64,000 nucleotides of DNA from Candidatus Ruminococcus avistercoris (GTDB lineage Bacteria > Bacillota > Clostridia > Lachnospirales > Lachnospiraceae). The first letter of the stretch is position 1, and each line of letters begins with the position of its first letter. The position numbers were made by a program, and so were the translations under genes. Shown here one piece after another: positions 18,268 through 25,680 of the stretch. The stretch lies in the NCBI GenBank assembly GCA_019120315.1, contig DWVJ01000034.1, positions 1-64,000 of the forward strand, in the 5' to 3' direction. The notes beneath the pieces were generated by a model. That model was not told the origin of the DNA, did not search any database, and was given only the letters and a program-made list of their open reading frames with translations.

Positions 18268-18359
18268 AAATGGTAAACGGCAAAAAGTATTTCAATATTC
18301 TTTAGTATATGATATTGTTCGATTGTAAGCAAGAAGGAAATAAAAAAAGGGAGGAAAAT

Positions 18360-18398
18360 ATGAAAACAGGAAAGGACAGGAGGTGCGGCTGTGAGTGA
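18360..18398 (+). CDS. Possible 12-residue leader peptide overlapping rbsA start
   Basis: ATG 18360 follows GGGAGG at a proper distance and opens a frame reading MKTGKDRRCGCE, stopping at 18398 and so overlapping the GTG start of the ATPase gene (18391) by eight bases. It may couple translation or be accidental. No family can be assigned. Confidence 0.3.
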   Translation: MKTGKDRRCGCE

Positions 18399-19893
18399 AC
18401 ACTATGAGTACATTCTGGAACTGAAAAATATTACCAAAGAGTTCCCGGGTGTAAAGGCGCTGGATGGTGTAAACCTGAAGCTAAAACCTGGAAGCGTGCA
18501 TGCACTGTGCGGAGAGAATGGCGCAGGGAAATCTACGCTGATGAAAATCATTAATGGTATCTACAAACTGGACGATGGGGAGATATGGTACAAAGGGGAA
18601 AAGATAATACCGAAAAGCCCCAAAGCCATGCTGGATATGGGAATTGCCACCATTCATCAGGAGTTGAGCCCGCTTCCCAATATGACCATTGCGGAAAACA
18701 TTTTTCTGGGACGTGAACCCTTGGATTCCCTGAAGATGGTGGACTGGAAAAAAATGTGGGCAGATACACAGAAACTGATGGATGAATATGGCTTTCATTA
18801 TGATCCCAAAACATACATGAAAGATCTGACGGTTTCCGATATCGCCTTAATCGAGATCGTAAAGGCGATTTCCAGGGAAGCATCCGTGGTGATCATGGAT
18901 GAGCCCACTTCCTCCATCACGGACTCAGAAGTACATATTCTGTTTGAGAATATTAAACGGTTGAAAGAAAAAGGCGTTGGTATTATCTATATTTCCCATA
19001 AATTGGATGAAATATTTGAAATCTGTGATGCGGTTACAATTTTCCGGGATGGCCAGTGGATTCACAGCTGTCCCATCGGGGAAATAGACAAAAACGGTAT
19101 TATCAAACAGATGGTAGGCCGTGAGATTACCGAGCAGTTTCCTAAAACGCCTGCCCCCATCGGAGATGCAGTACTGGAGATTAAACACCTGACCGGAAAA
19201 CGTTTCCAGAACGTGGATTTCACTGTACATGCGGGAGAGATCGTCGGATTTGCCGGTCTGGTAGGCGCAGGGCGAAGCGAGCTGTTTCGGGCAGTGTTTG
19301 GTCTGGATCCCGTTGAATCCGGGGAAATTTATCTGGAAGGGAAAAAGGTCAGATTTCATAATGCCCAGCAGGCCATTGACGCCGGGGTGCTGATGGCCAG
19401 TGAGGACAGAAAGCGGGAAGGCGTGGTTCTGTGCCGTTCCATACGGGAAAATATCACCCTTGCCAGTCTGAAAGATATCTGCGATAAGGGTTTCCTGAAT
19501 ATGAAAAAGGAAAAAAATAATATAGGGGAAATGATTAAAACCTTATCGATCAAACTTTCCACGCCAGAAGCGCCTGTCTCTTCCCTGTCCGGAGGAAATC
19601 AGCAGAAAGTGGTTCTGGCAAAATGGCTGCTGCGAAAGCCGAAGGTTCTGATTCTGGATGAACCGACCAGAGGAATCGATGTGGGTGCGAAATATGAAAT
19701 CTACAAACTGATGTGCGAACTGGCCCGCCAGGGAGTTGCCATCGTGATGATTTCATCGGAGATGCCGGAAATTCTCGGTATGAGTGATCGGATTGCAGTG
19801 ATGTCTCAGGGGTATCTGACAGGTGAACTGCCGATTGCAGAAGCGACGCAGGAAAATATTATGGAACATGCAATGAAAGGATTTGAACAATGA
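18391..19893 (+). CDS. Sugar ABC transporter ATPase (CUT2, RbsA/MglA-like)
   Basis: A 500-residue ATPase with two fused nucleotide-binding halves. First half: GENGAGKST, VVIMDEPTSS. Second half: GLVGAGRSE (the usual degenerate CUT2 form), LSGGNQQKVVLAKWL, LILDEPTRGID. It powers import of a pentose, hexose or related ligand together with the permease and binding protein that follow. GTG start at 18391 with AGGAGG seven bases upstream. Its stop overlaps the permease start by four bases. Likely activated by the divergent AraC response regulator. Confidence 0.95.
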   Translation: MSEHYEYILELKNITKEFPGVKALDGVNLKLKPGSVHALCGENGAGKSTLMKIINGIYKLDDGEIWYKGEKIIPKSPKAMLDMGIATIHQELSPLPNMTIAENIFLGREPLDSLKMVDWKKMWADTQKLMDEYGFHYDPKTYMKDLTVSDIALIEIVKAISREASVVIMDEPTSSITDSEVHILFENIKRLKEKGVGIIYISHKLDEIFEICDAVTIFRDGQWIHSCPIGEIDKNGIIKQMVGREITEQFPKTPAPIGDAVLEIKHLTGKRFQNVDFTVHAGEIVGFAGLVGAGRSELFRAVFGLDPVESGEIYLEGKKVRFHNAQQAIDAGVLMASEDRKREGVVLCRSIRENITLASLKDICDKGFLNMKKEKNNIGEMIKTLSIKLSTPEAPVSSLSGGNQQKVVLAKWLLRKPKVLILDEPTRGIDVGAKYEIYKLMCELARQGVAIVMISSEMPEILGMSDRIAVMSQGYLTGELPIAEATQENIMEHAMKGFEQ

Positions 19894-20852
19894 CAGATAC
19901 AAAATCAAAAAAGTTAAGTGTGGCTGATATTTACAGTCGGTTCGGTATATTTATCATTCTGATTATTGCGGTAATCATCGCTTCTTTTTTAAGTGATGCA
20001 TTTCTGACTCCAAGAAATATCAGCAATATCATCCGGCAGAATGCGGTGGTTATGATTATCGCTTTTGGCTCTCAGATGGTGCTGATCGCAGGCGGATGTG
20101 ACCTTTCTCCCGGATCGGTCTGCGCCTTATCCGGTGTCATCTCCACCATGGTAATGCTCCAGGTGAATAATCCGGTGATTGCCCTGATCGTAGGTGTTTT
20201 GATCGGAGCGCTCTGCGGCCTGATCAACGGTCTGGTGATCACAACCTGTGAAATCCCGGATTTTATCATGACGCTGGCGTCTCAATTTATCTGCCGCGGC
20301 GCGGTACTGGCAATCACAGAAGCACAGCCGGTTTCCGGGTTTGATATCAGCTTTACCCTGTTTGGACAGGGATATGTAGGGCCGATACCAGCTCCCATCG
20401 TCATCCTGGTTCTGGTATTGATTTTCTACTGGATTTTGATGAACCGCCGTCGTTTTGGCCGCTACGTATATGCGGTGGGCGGCAACACCGATGCGGCAAG
20501 AGCTTCTGGTATCAACACGAAAAAGATTAAAACACAGGCCTATCTTTTTGCAGGAGCTGCCGCCGGTCTGGCAGGTGTTATCCTGATGAGCCGTATGAAT
20601 TCCGGTCAGCCAAACGGCGGCGAGCAGTATGAATTTGATGCCATCACAGCGGCCATTATCGGAGGTACTTCTATGAACGGCGGTACCGGTAAAGTATACG
20701 GCGTAGTAGTCGGCGCGCTTTTTGTCGGAGTTCTTCTTAATATCATGACACAGATGAACGTATCCGCTTACTGGCAGAAAATCGTAAAAGGCCTGATTAT
20801 TGCTCTGGCAGTTATCATTGATGTACGGGTAGGAAAAAGTAAAAAAGCATAA
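19890..20852 (+). CDS. Sugar ABC transporter permease (CUT2, RbsC-like)
   Basis: A 320-residue permease with eight to ten hydrophobic segments typical of RbsC/BPD_transp_2. Family-typical stretches include GGCDLSPGSVCALSG, the GGNTDAARASGI loop that contacts the ATPase, and GTSMNGGTGKVYG near the C-terminus. Only one permease is present, as expected for CUT2 systems where it homodimerises. It overlaps rbsA-like upstream and is 25 bases from the binding protein. Confidence 0.95.
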   Translation: MTDTKSKKLSVADIYSRFGIFIILIIAVIIASFLSDAFLTPRNISNIIRQNAVVMIIAFGSQMVLIAGGCDLSPGSVCALSGVISTMVMLQVNNPVIALIVGVLIGALCGLINGLVITTCEIPDFIMTLASQFICRGAVLAITEAQPVSGFDISFTLFGQGYVGPIPAPIVILVLVLIFYWILMNRRRFGRYVYAVGGNTDAARASGINTKKIKTQAYLFAGAAAGLAGVILMSRMNSGQPNGGEQYEFDAITAAIIGGTSMNGGTGKVYGVVVGALFVGVLLNIMTQMNVSAYWQKIVKGLIIALAVIIDVRVGKSKKA

Positions 20853-20877
20853 AATAAAAGGAAAAGGAGAAAAGACT

Positions 20878-21903
20878 ATGAAGAAAAAAATGGTAAAAAG
20901 ATTTTTGACACTGGCACTGGCGACTGTTATGACAGCGGGTCTGCTGTCCGGCTGCAGTCTGAAACCCAGCGGAGGCGGAAGCGATGATGCGGCGGCTGCG
21001 GAAGAAGGCGGAGAGAAAGAGTATGTATACCGGGTGGGATTTGTCAACATTGATAATGCGGATAACTGCTGCTACCCGGCCATGCAGAAATTCGTGGATT
21101 ATGTGCAGAGCGATGAATTTGCTGAATCCGTAGGAGCGGACAAAGTGGAAGCGCTGACGGCAGATTCCGCCAAAGATATTGAAAAACAGACGACCAATGT
21201 GGAAACTCTGCTGAGCAAGGGCGTGGATATGATGTTTATCATCGGTGTGGATACTGAAGGAAATACCACGGCGGTACAGGCCTGCAACAATGAGGGAGTA
21301 CCGGTATTCATGGTAGGCACCGAAGCTTCTGGCGGTGAATGGAAATTCATCGGATTTGACGAGACCGAACTGGGTATGAGACAGGGAGAATGGTGTGCAA
21401 AAAATCTTCCGGAAAACGCCAACATCTGTTACCTGCAGGGAACTCCGGGACGTGAGGCGGCTGTTCTTCGTGAAGAAGGATTTATGGAGGGAATTTCTTC
21501 CCGTGATGATCTGACGGTACTCTCTTCGCAGACCGGTGAGTTTGAAACTGCTGCAGCTATGCAGGTAACAGAAGACTGGATTCAGACTTATGGTGATCAG
21601 ATTAACTGTATTGTAGGTGCTGATGGAAAGATGGTTGTGGGAGCAGTAGAAGCTTTAAAAGCCGCGAATATGGATCAGAATGTTACGACAGTTGGTGTAG
21701 TCAGCGTGGAAGATGATGGATATCTGATTGAAAACGGTGAACAGTCTTATGCAGTGTTTGTAAGCTGGCCGGAAATCGGAACTCTTTGCGGACAGATTGC
21801 AGAGAAGGTTTATAACGGGGAAGAAATTGATGAACGCACCAATATTGAAATGTTTGATATGACCCAGGAAAATTATGAAGAATTAATTGCTACAGCAAGA
21901 TAA
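20878..21903 (+). CDS. Sugar-binding lipoprotein (CUT2, RbsB-like)
   Basis: A 341-residue periplasmic-binding-protein-like receptor, type 1 fold. The lipoprotein signal peptide ends in LLSGC (cysteine about residue 25), then a glycine/alanine/glutamate-rich linker leads to the fold (YRVGFVNIDN). The ligand-loop region GTPGREAAVLREEGFMEG and WIQTYGDQINCIVGADG are recognisable. It is the last gene of the importer operon. A truncated paralogue of its C-terminal half lies at 22760-23227, sharing long stretches such as AMQVTEDWIQTYGD. Confidence 0.94.
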   Translation: MKKKMVKRFLTLALATVMTAGLLSGCSLKPSGGGSDDAAAAEEGGEKEYVYRVGFVNIDNADNCCYPAMQKFVDYVQSDEFAESVGADKVEALTADSAKDIEKQTTNVETLLSKGVDMMFIIGVDTEGNTTAVQACNNEGVPVFMVGTEASGGEWKFIGFDETELGMRQGEWCAKNLPENANICYLQGTPGREAAVLREEGFMEGISSRDDLTVLSSQTGEFETAAAMQVTEDWIQTYGDQINCIVGADGKMVVGAVEALKAANMDQNVTTVGVVSVEDDGYLIENGEQSYAVFVSWPEIGTLCGQIAEKVYNGEEIDERTNIEMFDMTQENYEELIATAR

Positions 21904-21932
21904 CTCCTAAACATATTACCTCTTAAAGTGAA

Positions 21933-21978
21933 GGGTCATCCCAAAGGGCAGAATAGCCGTGGGATGCCCCTTTCTTTC
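21933..21978. terminator. Terminator after the CUT2 operon
   Basis: GGGTCATCCCA pairs with TGGGATGCCCC and is followed by TTTCTTT. It separates the binding-protein gene from the convergent AraC pseudogene. Confidence 0.8.
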
Positions 21979-21994
21979 GTAAAGCAGACAGATG

Positions 21995-22759
21995 TTAAAT
22001 CGGCATTTTCCGAAACTGCCGGGGAGACATCCCTGTCCGGGAACGAAAGGCGGCGGAAAAACTGGTGTCATATCCATACCCTACTTCGGCGGCGATTTCT
22101 GTGATGGAATTCTGCGTCTCTTTTAAAAGAATTTTGGCCCGGTTCATCCGTAAATTGATGAGATATTCATGAGGGGACTGTCCGGTGTAAAGACGGAAAA
22201 GCCGGTTGCACTGTGACTCGCTTAAGTGAACGAATCCGGCCAGCTGAGACACCGACAGAGGGTCAGCCAGATGATCGTTCAGGTATTGTTGGGCGGCTGC
22301 GATCACGGGATGGCTGGATTCCATCTGGTGGGCAGGATAAAGGATGCTGCACAAAAGGTCATGAATCCGGCGGGACATGATCACTTCATCAATCCGGCCC
22401 ACTGTCTTTAGCTGATCCAGATTGATCTGAATCTGTTTCTGAAAATACTCCATGTTGTCAAAGCGAAGAAGAGGTCCGTGGACATGAAGAATTTCCCGGT
22501 AGAAAGCTTCGGCATTTGCCCCGTCAAAGTGAAGCCATATGTAATCGGTGGTTTTCAGCGCGCGGTAACAGTGGGGATGATGGCAGTCCAGAAACGCCAT
22601 CTCCCCCGGATTTACCCTGACGGTATAATCAGAACCGGATACTTCCATTTCTCCGGAAATCACGTACAGCAGCAGAAAACTGGGAAAAAAGTCTCTCTTT
22701 ACAATATAGTGTGTGTCGCAGTAATAATGGCCTGCGTGGTACAGATAATATAAAACTGC
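21995..22759 (-). pseudogene. AraC-family regulator truncated at its N-terminus
   Basis: The C-terminal two-thirds of an AraC regulator is intact: cupin-like region (VNPGEMAFLDCHHPH, YIWLHFDGANAEAF) and the double HTH (DPLSVSQLAGFVHLSESQCNRLF, TEIAAEVGYGYDTSFSAAF). It resembles the AraC at 26443-27297, but homology begins only at about VLYYLYHAGHYYCD. The first 25 or so residues and the start codon are gone. The frame stays open into antisense of the adjoining binding-protein fragment, giving a spurious extension to 23029. The break coincides with the join to the other fragment. Confidence 0.8.
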
Positions 22760-23227
22760 CTGGGCCCGCCTGGACGCGAGGCGGCAGTAATGAGAGAAGA
22801 GGGCTTTCGTGAAGGCCTTTCTTCCCGGGATGATCTGGAGATTATTTCCGCACAGAATGGCGATTTTGATGTGGCGACGGCCATGCAGGTGACGGAAGAC
22901 TGGATTCAGACGTATGGCGATGAAATCGACTGTATTGTGTCCGCCAACAGCACTATGATCAATGGAGCCATTGAAGCGTTGAAGGCGGCGAAGATGAATG
23001 AAGATGTCGTTTCTGTGGGAGTAGTTCATATTGGTGAGGAAGATGGGTATCCCATTCCAGCAGGCGATGAAGATTATGCAATTTTCGTCAGCTGGCCGGC
23101 GATTGGAACCCTTTGTGGGCAGATTGCTGAGAAGTATTACAAGGGAGAGGAGATTGAGGAAAGAACCAATATTGAAATGGAAGATATGACGGCGGAAAAT
23201 TTCGATGAGATAGTGGCGGCGCAGTAG
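22760..23227 (+). pseudogene. 3' half of an RbsB-like binding-protein gene
   Basis: Encodes the C-terminal half (about 155 residues) of a protein closely similar to the binding protein at 20878-21903: GPPGREAAVMREEGF matches GTPGREAAVLREEGF there, then AMQVTEDWIQTYGDE, FVSWPAIGTLCGQIAEK and EERTNIEMEDMT. No signal peptide, no ribosome site, and an in-frame stop (TAA 22751) just before the homology. ATG 22790 could only start a half-protein. It is fused head-to-head with the truncated AraC gene, which points to one deletion that removed both 5' ends. Confidence 0.85.
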
Positions 23228-23242
23228 AATGGCTGAATAGTG

Positions 23243-23269
23243 CGAGGTGGAGAATAGTTCTCCACCTCG
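23243..23269. terminator. Perfect hairpin between convergent genes
   Basis: CGAGGTGGAGAA-TAG-TTCTCCACCTCG. The T-run is weak on the plus strand (ATTTACG), so it may act as a transcript end mainly by structure. Confidence 0.6.
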
Positions 23270-23281
23270 ATTTACGTAATA

Positions 23282-23707
23282 TTAGTAGAAACACGAATCA
23301 TTATTTTTCAAAAATTCCGTTGGCGTGATCGCCGGAACGGAAGAACCGGCAAAGTCCTTGGTATTCCTGGTAAGGATATAGCTTGCGCCGTTTCGTTCTG
23401 CCACGGCATCCACAACTGCATCTTCAAAGTCCGGCATAGAGCGCATGAGTGCGGTATGGATATCTGCGCCCTGTACGTCCGCAAAGGTGACGATCTGGGA
23501 AAGCTGTTCGATCCGCTCCTTTGCCTTTTGAGTAGATTGGAACGCTTTGCGGAGCATATAGAAAATTTCCGTGGCGGCGGATGCGGAGATCAAACATTCC
23601 GTATCCGCTTCAATGGCCTTGCGGAGCGCCTGATAGGAATCTGCAAAGAATGGTTCCCGTTTCTGGACAATGTCCAGAATGACATTGGTATCAATCAGTA
23701 TTCTCAT
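23282..23707 (-). CDS. PIN-domain toxin (VapC-like)
   Basis: A 141-residue PIN-domain protein. The acidic active-site residues are visible: D6 in ILIDTNV, a glutamate in SAATEIFYML, and D92/D96 in MPDFEDAVVDAVAE, plus TRNTKDF near residue 115. PIN toxins of toxin-antitoxin pairs are Mg2+-dependent RNases. Its start overlaps the stop of the upstream Phd-type antitoxin by four bases. The combination of PIN toxin with a Phd/YefM antitoxin is common in Lachnospiraceae. Lies in a rearranged region between pseudogenes. Confidence 0.9.
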   Translation of the reverse strand: MRILIDTNVILDIVQKREPFFADSYQALRKAIEADTECLISASAATEIFYMLRKAFQSTQKAKERIEQLSQIVTFADVQGADIHTALMRSMPDFEDAVVDAVAERNGASYILTRNTKDFAGSSVPAITPTEFLKNNDSCFY

Positions 23708-23925
23708 TGTCTGGATAGCCGCTCCTCTCGTATGGTATTTTCGTCCATGGTCTGATCTTCCGGAACAATCCCTACGAGGTCGTCCAGAAGCGCCAGCTTA
23801 TCGACAGCGGGACTTGTGAGACGGGCAATGCTTTTTCCATTCTTGGTAATAAAAATATCCTGGGACTTTGCCATTTCCAGATATTTTCCTAGATTGTTTT
23901 TAAATTCTGTTGCAGTTACGATCAT
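23704..23925 (-). CDS. Phd/YefM-family antitoxin
   Basis: A 73-residue protein beginning MIVTATEFKNNLGKYLEMA, the characteristic Phd fold start, followed by ITKNGKSIARL. The acidic C-terminal tail (VPEDQTMDENTIREE) is the part that usually wraps the toxin. In this family the antitoxin neutralises the toxin and represses the operon; GTATAC inverted repeats 22 bases upstream of the start fit an operator. First gene of the pair, with a GGAGGG ribosome site. Confidence 0.92.
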   Translation of the reverse strand: MIVTATEFKNNLGKYLEMAKSQDIFITKNGKSIARLTSPAVDKLALLDDLVGIVPEDQTMDENTIREERLSRQ

Positions 23926-23947
23926 ACGAATCCCTCCTTTGTTCGGG

Positions 23948-23962
23948 GTATACTTTGTATAC
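23948..23962. promoter_or_regulatory. Candidate antitoxin operator
   Basis: GTATAC-TTT-GTATAC, each arm itself a palindrome, upstream of the Phd gene and overlapping minus-strand TATAC -10-like sequences. Phd proteins typically bind short palindromes here. Confidence 0.55.
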
Positions 23963-23987
23963 AGCTGTTTTAAAGGATAAATATTGA

Positions 23988-24016
23988 TTGTATATTCTTC
24001 CAGTATCTATTATAAT
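23988..24016 (+). promoter_or_regulatory. Predicted promoter of the SGNH hydrolase
   Basis: TTGTAT (23988-23993), 17 bases, TATAAT (24011-24016). Confidence 0.6.
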
Positions 24017-24045
24017 AACGAAAAAAAACGGAAGGGTGAAATACG

Positions 24046-24687
24046 ATGAAAACGATAGTGTTTTTTGGAGACTCAAACACCTGGGGATATAACTCTACAA
24101 CGGGAAAACGTTTTCCGCAGGAAGTCAGATTTACCGGACTTCTGGAACAGAAATTAAAAAAGTGTCGGATTATAGAAGAAGGAATGCGGGGAAGAACCCA
24201 GGCTTTTGATGACAGCCTGATGGAAGGAAGAAATGGGAGAAAGGAACTCCCGATGATCCTGTGTACTCATGATCCGGTAGACATTCTGGTGATTATGCTG
24301 GGAACCAATGACGTGAAGTCTACATTTCACAACAGCGCTTATGAAATAGGAAGAGCGCTGGAACGAAATATACAGATTGCGCAGGCGCCCCTGATGTGGG
24401 ATGGGGAGCGGACGCCCAAGATTCTGGTTGTGTGCCCTCCGGGGGTGACGGAAGATTTTAAAGGAAGCGAGATGGAGGGCCATTTCGATCAAAGATCGGT
24501 GGAGGTGTCAAAAGAGCTGGATAAAGAATTCCGGAATATGGCAGGAAAGTATGGATGCGCATATCTGAATGCCATGGAGTATACGGGGCCTGGAAAAGAA
24601 GACGGCGTCCATCTGGATGCCAAGGGGCATCAGAAACTGGCGGACGCCCTTGAACAGAAGATAAATGAAATGATTATCTCCTGTTAA
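24046..24687 (+). CDS. SGNH/GDSL-type hydrolase
   Basis: A 213-residue esterase-fold protein with all four blocks: FFGDSNTWGY (catalytic Ser about residue 8), the glycine in GRTQAF, LGTNDVK, and DGVHLDAKGH (Asp and His of the triad). Members deacetylate carbohydrates or hydrolyse small esters; the absence of a signal peptide puts it in the cytosol. Its stop codon overlaps the end of an AraC remnant on the other strand, so it may once have been paired with that regulator. It has its own promoter. Confidence 0.9.
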   Translation: MKTIVFFGDSNTWGYNSTTGKRFPQEVRFTGLLEQKLKKCRIIEEGMRGRTQAFDDSLMEGRNGRKELPMILCTHDPVDILVIMLGTNDVKSTFHNSAYEIGRALERNIQIAQAPLMWDGERTPKILVVCPPGVTEDFKGSEMEGHFDQRSVEVSKELDKEFRNMAGKYGCAYLNAMEYTGPGKEDGVHLDAKGHQKLADALEQKINEMIISC

Positions 24688-24763
24688 TCAATTTTTCTGA
24701 AATAGCGGGGCGGGTAACCCATCACTTTCTTGAAGATCCGGGTAAAATAATTAGAATCCTACG
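24684..24763 (-). pseudogene. C-terminal remnant of an AraC regulator
   Basis: The minus strand encodes DSNYFTRIFKKVMGYPPRYF followed by RKID and a stop at 24684-24686, which is the very end of an AraC HTH domain (compare NYFSRLFKKIIGYSPRYF in the gene at 38801-39772). A TAG stop sits directly upstream in frame at about 24764, where the sequence changes character. So about 25 residues of a former roughly 300-residue protein remain. Confidence 0.85.
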
Positions 24764-24930
24764 CCTTGGATTCCACCGTAGGGCTAGAAAGCGAAGTCAC
24801 GGTTACCGTAGATGGTACGCATTGGGTATCTCTTACCGCTTCCGATACTACCTTTGCCATCACTCCCACCAATACTGCCACTACCGATAAACTGTTTGCT
24901 CATTGGAGCAGGATGTACTCGTATTGTTAA
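24754..24930 (+). pseudogene. Coding-like fragment of unknown origin
   Basis: Between the AraC remnant and the intron domain lies a plus-strand stretch open for about 58 codons and ending at TAA 24928. It reads with threonine/valine-rich composition (for example SEVTVTVDGTHWVSLTASD) like a beta-sandwich surface-protein piece. There is no start or ribosome site. It could instead be intron domain IV sequence that happens to be open. I do not recognise the family. Confidence 0.3.
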
Positions 24931-24938
24931 AATGATAA

Positions 24939-25016
24939 GAGCCGTATGAAGGGAGACCTTCATGTACGGTTCCGTGAGAAGTTTGAGGTGAAAATCCTTT
25001 TACTTACTTGACTGAG
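24939..25016 (+). mobile_element. Group II intron 3' remnant (domain V and probable domain VI)
   Basis: 24939-24972 is a complete 34-nt domain V. GAGCCGTA pairs with TACGGTTC, TGAAGG pairs with CCTTCA, the loop is a GAGA (GNRA) tetraloop, a TG bulge lies on the 3' side, and the catalytic AGC triad is at positions 2-4. The next 40 or so bases (CGTGAGAAGTTTGAGG onward) look like domain VI. No reverse-transcriptase/maturase gene and no 5' intron end (GUGYG) are found nearby, so this is a truncated relic. It cannot splice alone. Confidence 0.9.
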
Positions 25017-25055
25017 AGGACGGCGGCTAATCACCGCCTCCTACTCGATACCACA

Positions 25056-25084
25056 TTGACTTCATAACGGTTAACCGATATAAT
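25056..25084 (+). promoter_or_regulatory. Promoter with internal palindrome (HTH/nucleotidyltransferase pair)
   Basis: TTGACT (25056-25061), 17 bases, TATAAT (25079-25084). The spacer holds the perfect palindrome CGGTTAACCG (25068-25077), extended by ATA/TAT flanks. A protein bound between -35 and -10 would exclude RNA polymerase; the HTH protein encoded next is the natural candidate. Confidence 0.75.
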
Positions 25085-25110
25085 GATAGCGGGTGGAGGT
25101 GACAAACGCC

Positions 25111-25680
25111 GTGATAATAAATGAGTTAATGAAAAACAAAAAATTAACACGATACCGTTTGGCAAAAGACAGTGGCATTGCTTATACAACCATTAATGAC
25201 ATATGCAGTGGCAAGGCACGCCTTGAAAAATGTTCTGCCGAAACGATCTACCGCATTTCCAAAGTGCTCGGTGTTTCGATGGAGAGCCTTATAGAACCTT
25301 GCTTTGATAAACGTATCGATTTTGAATTGTTTAAGAGTAATACGTGTCATAAATTAAAAGAGCTCGGGGACGTCGAATTTGTAATTGAACTTTTGGAAGA
25401 AGATCGCATTCGTAAGTATTATAAGAAGAAGTGGTATCCTGAAAGCCTATACCTTCTTGCGATGCTTGACTACGTCAGCAGAGAGAATGATATCCCAATC
25501 TGTACACAGTATGACGATTTGCGCAAGGTCAAATTAAAAAACATTCTTTTTCCGGCCAGTATACTGGCTGCAGCCAGAGTTGCAAAAAACGATGAAATAA
25601 AACGTCGTTCTGTCAGAGAGGCAATTCCTGAATTTATGCGATTTAATATTGTAGAAAGCGAGGTGCGCAATGTCGTCTGA
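25111..25680 (+). CDS. XRE-type HTH protein, putative antitoxin
   Basis: A 189-residue protein. Residues about 1-62 form a Cro/C1-type helix-turn-helix (RLAKDSGIAYTTINDICSGKA, then ETIYRISKVLGVSMESLIEP). The rest (about 125 residues) is a helical domain I do not recognise, ending in a basic stretch (NDEIKRRSVREAIPEFMRF). GTG 25111 gives VIINELMKNKKLTR with GGAGGT ten bases upstream; GTG 25093 is possible. Its end overlaps the nucleotidyltransferase start by 11 bases, the usual antitoxin-toxin layout. A palindrome in its promoter suggests autorepression. Confidence 0.8.
   Translation: MIINELMKNKKLTRYRLAKDSGIAYTTINDICSGKARLEKCSAETIYRISKVLGVSMESLIEPCFDKRIDFELFKSNTCHKLKELGDVEFVIELLEEDRIRKYYKKKWYPESLYLLAMLDYVSRENDIPICTQYDDLRKVKLKNILFPASILAAARVAKNDEIKRRSVREAIPEFMRFNIVESEVRNVV

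Noticed and set aside
20127-21050. 307-codon minus-strand frame across the permease and binding-protein genes
   Set aside because: Antisense of two clear transporter genes; low-complexity composition.
22760-23029. Apparent 90-residue N-terminal extension of the AraC frame
   Set aside because: It is the antisense of the binding-protein fragment, open by chance across the deletion joint.
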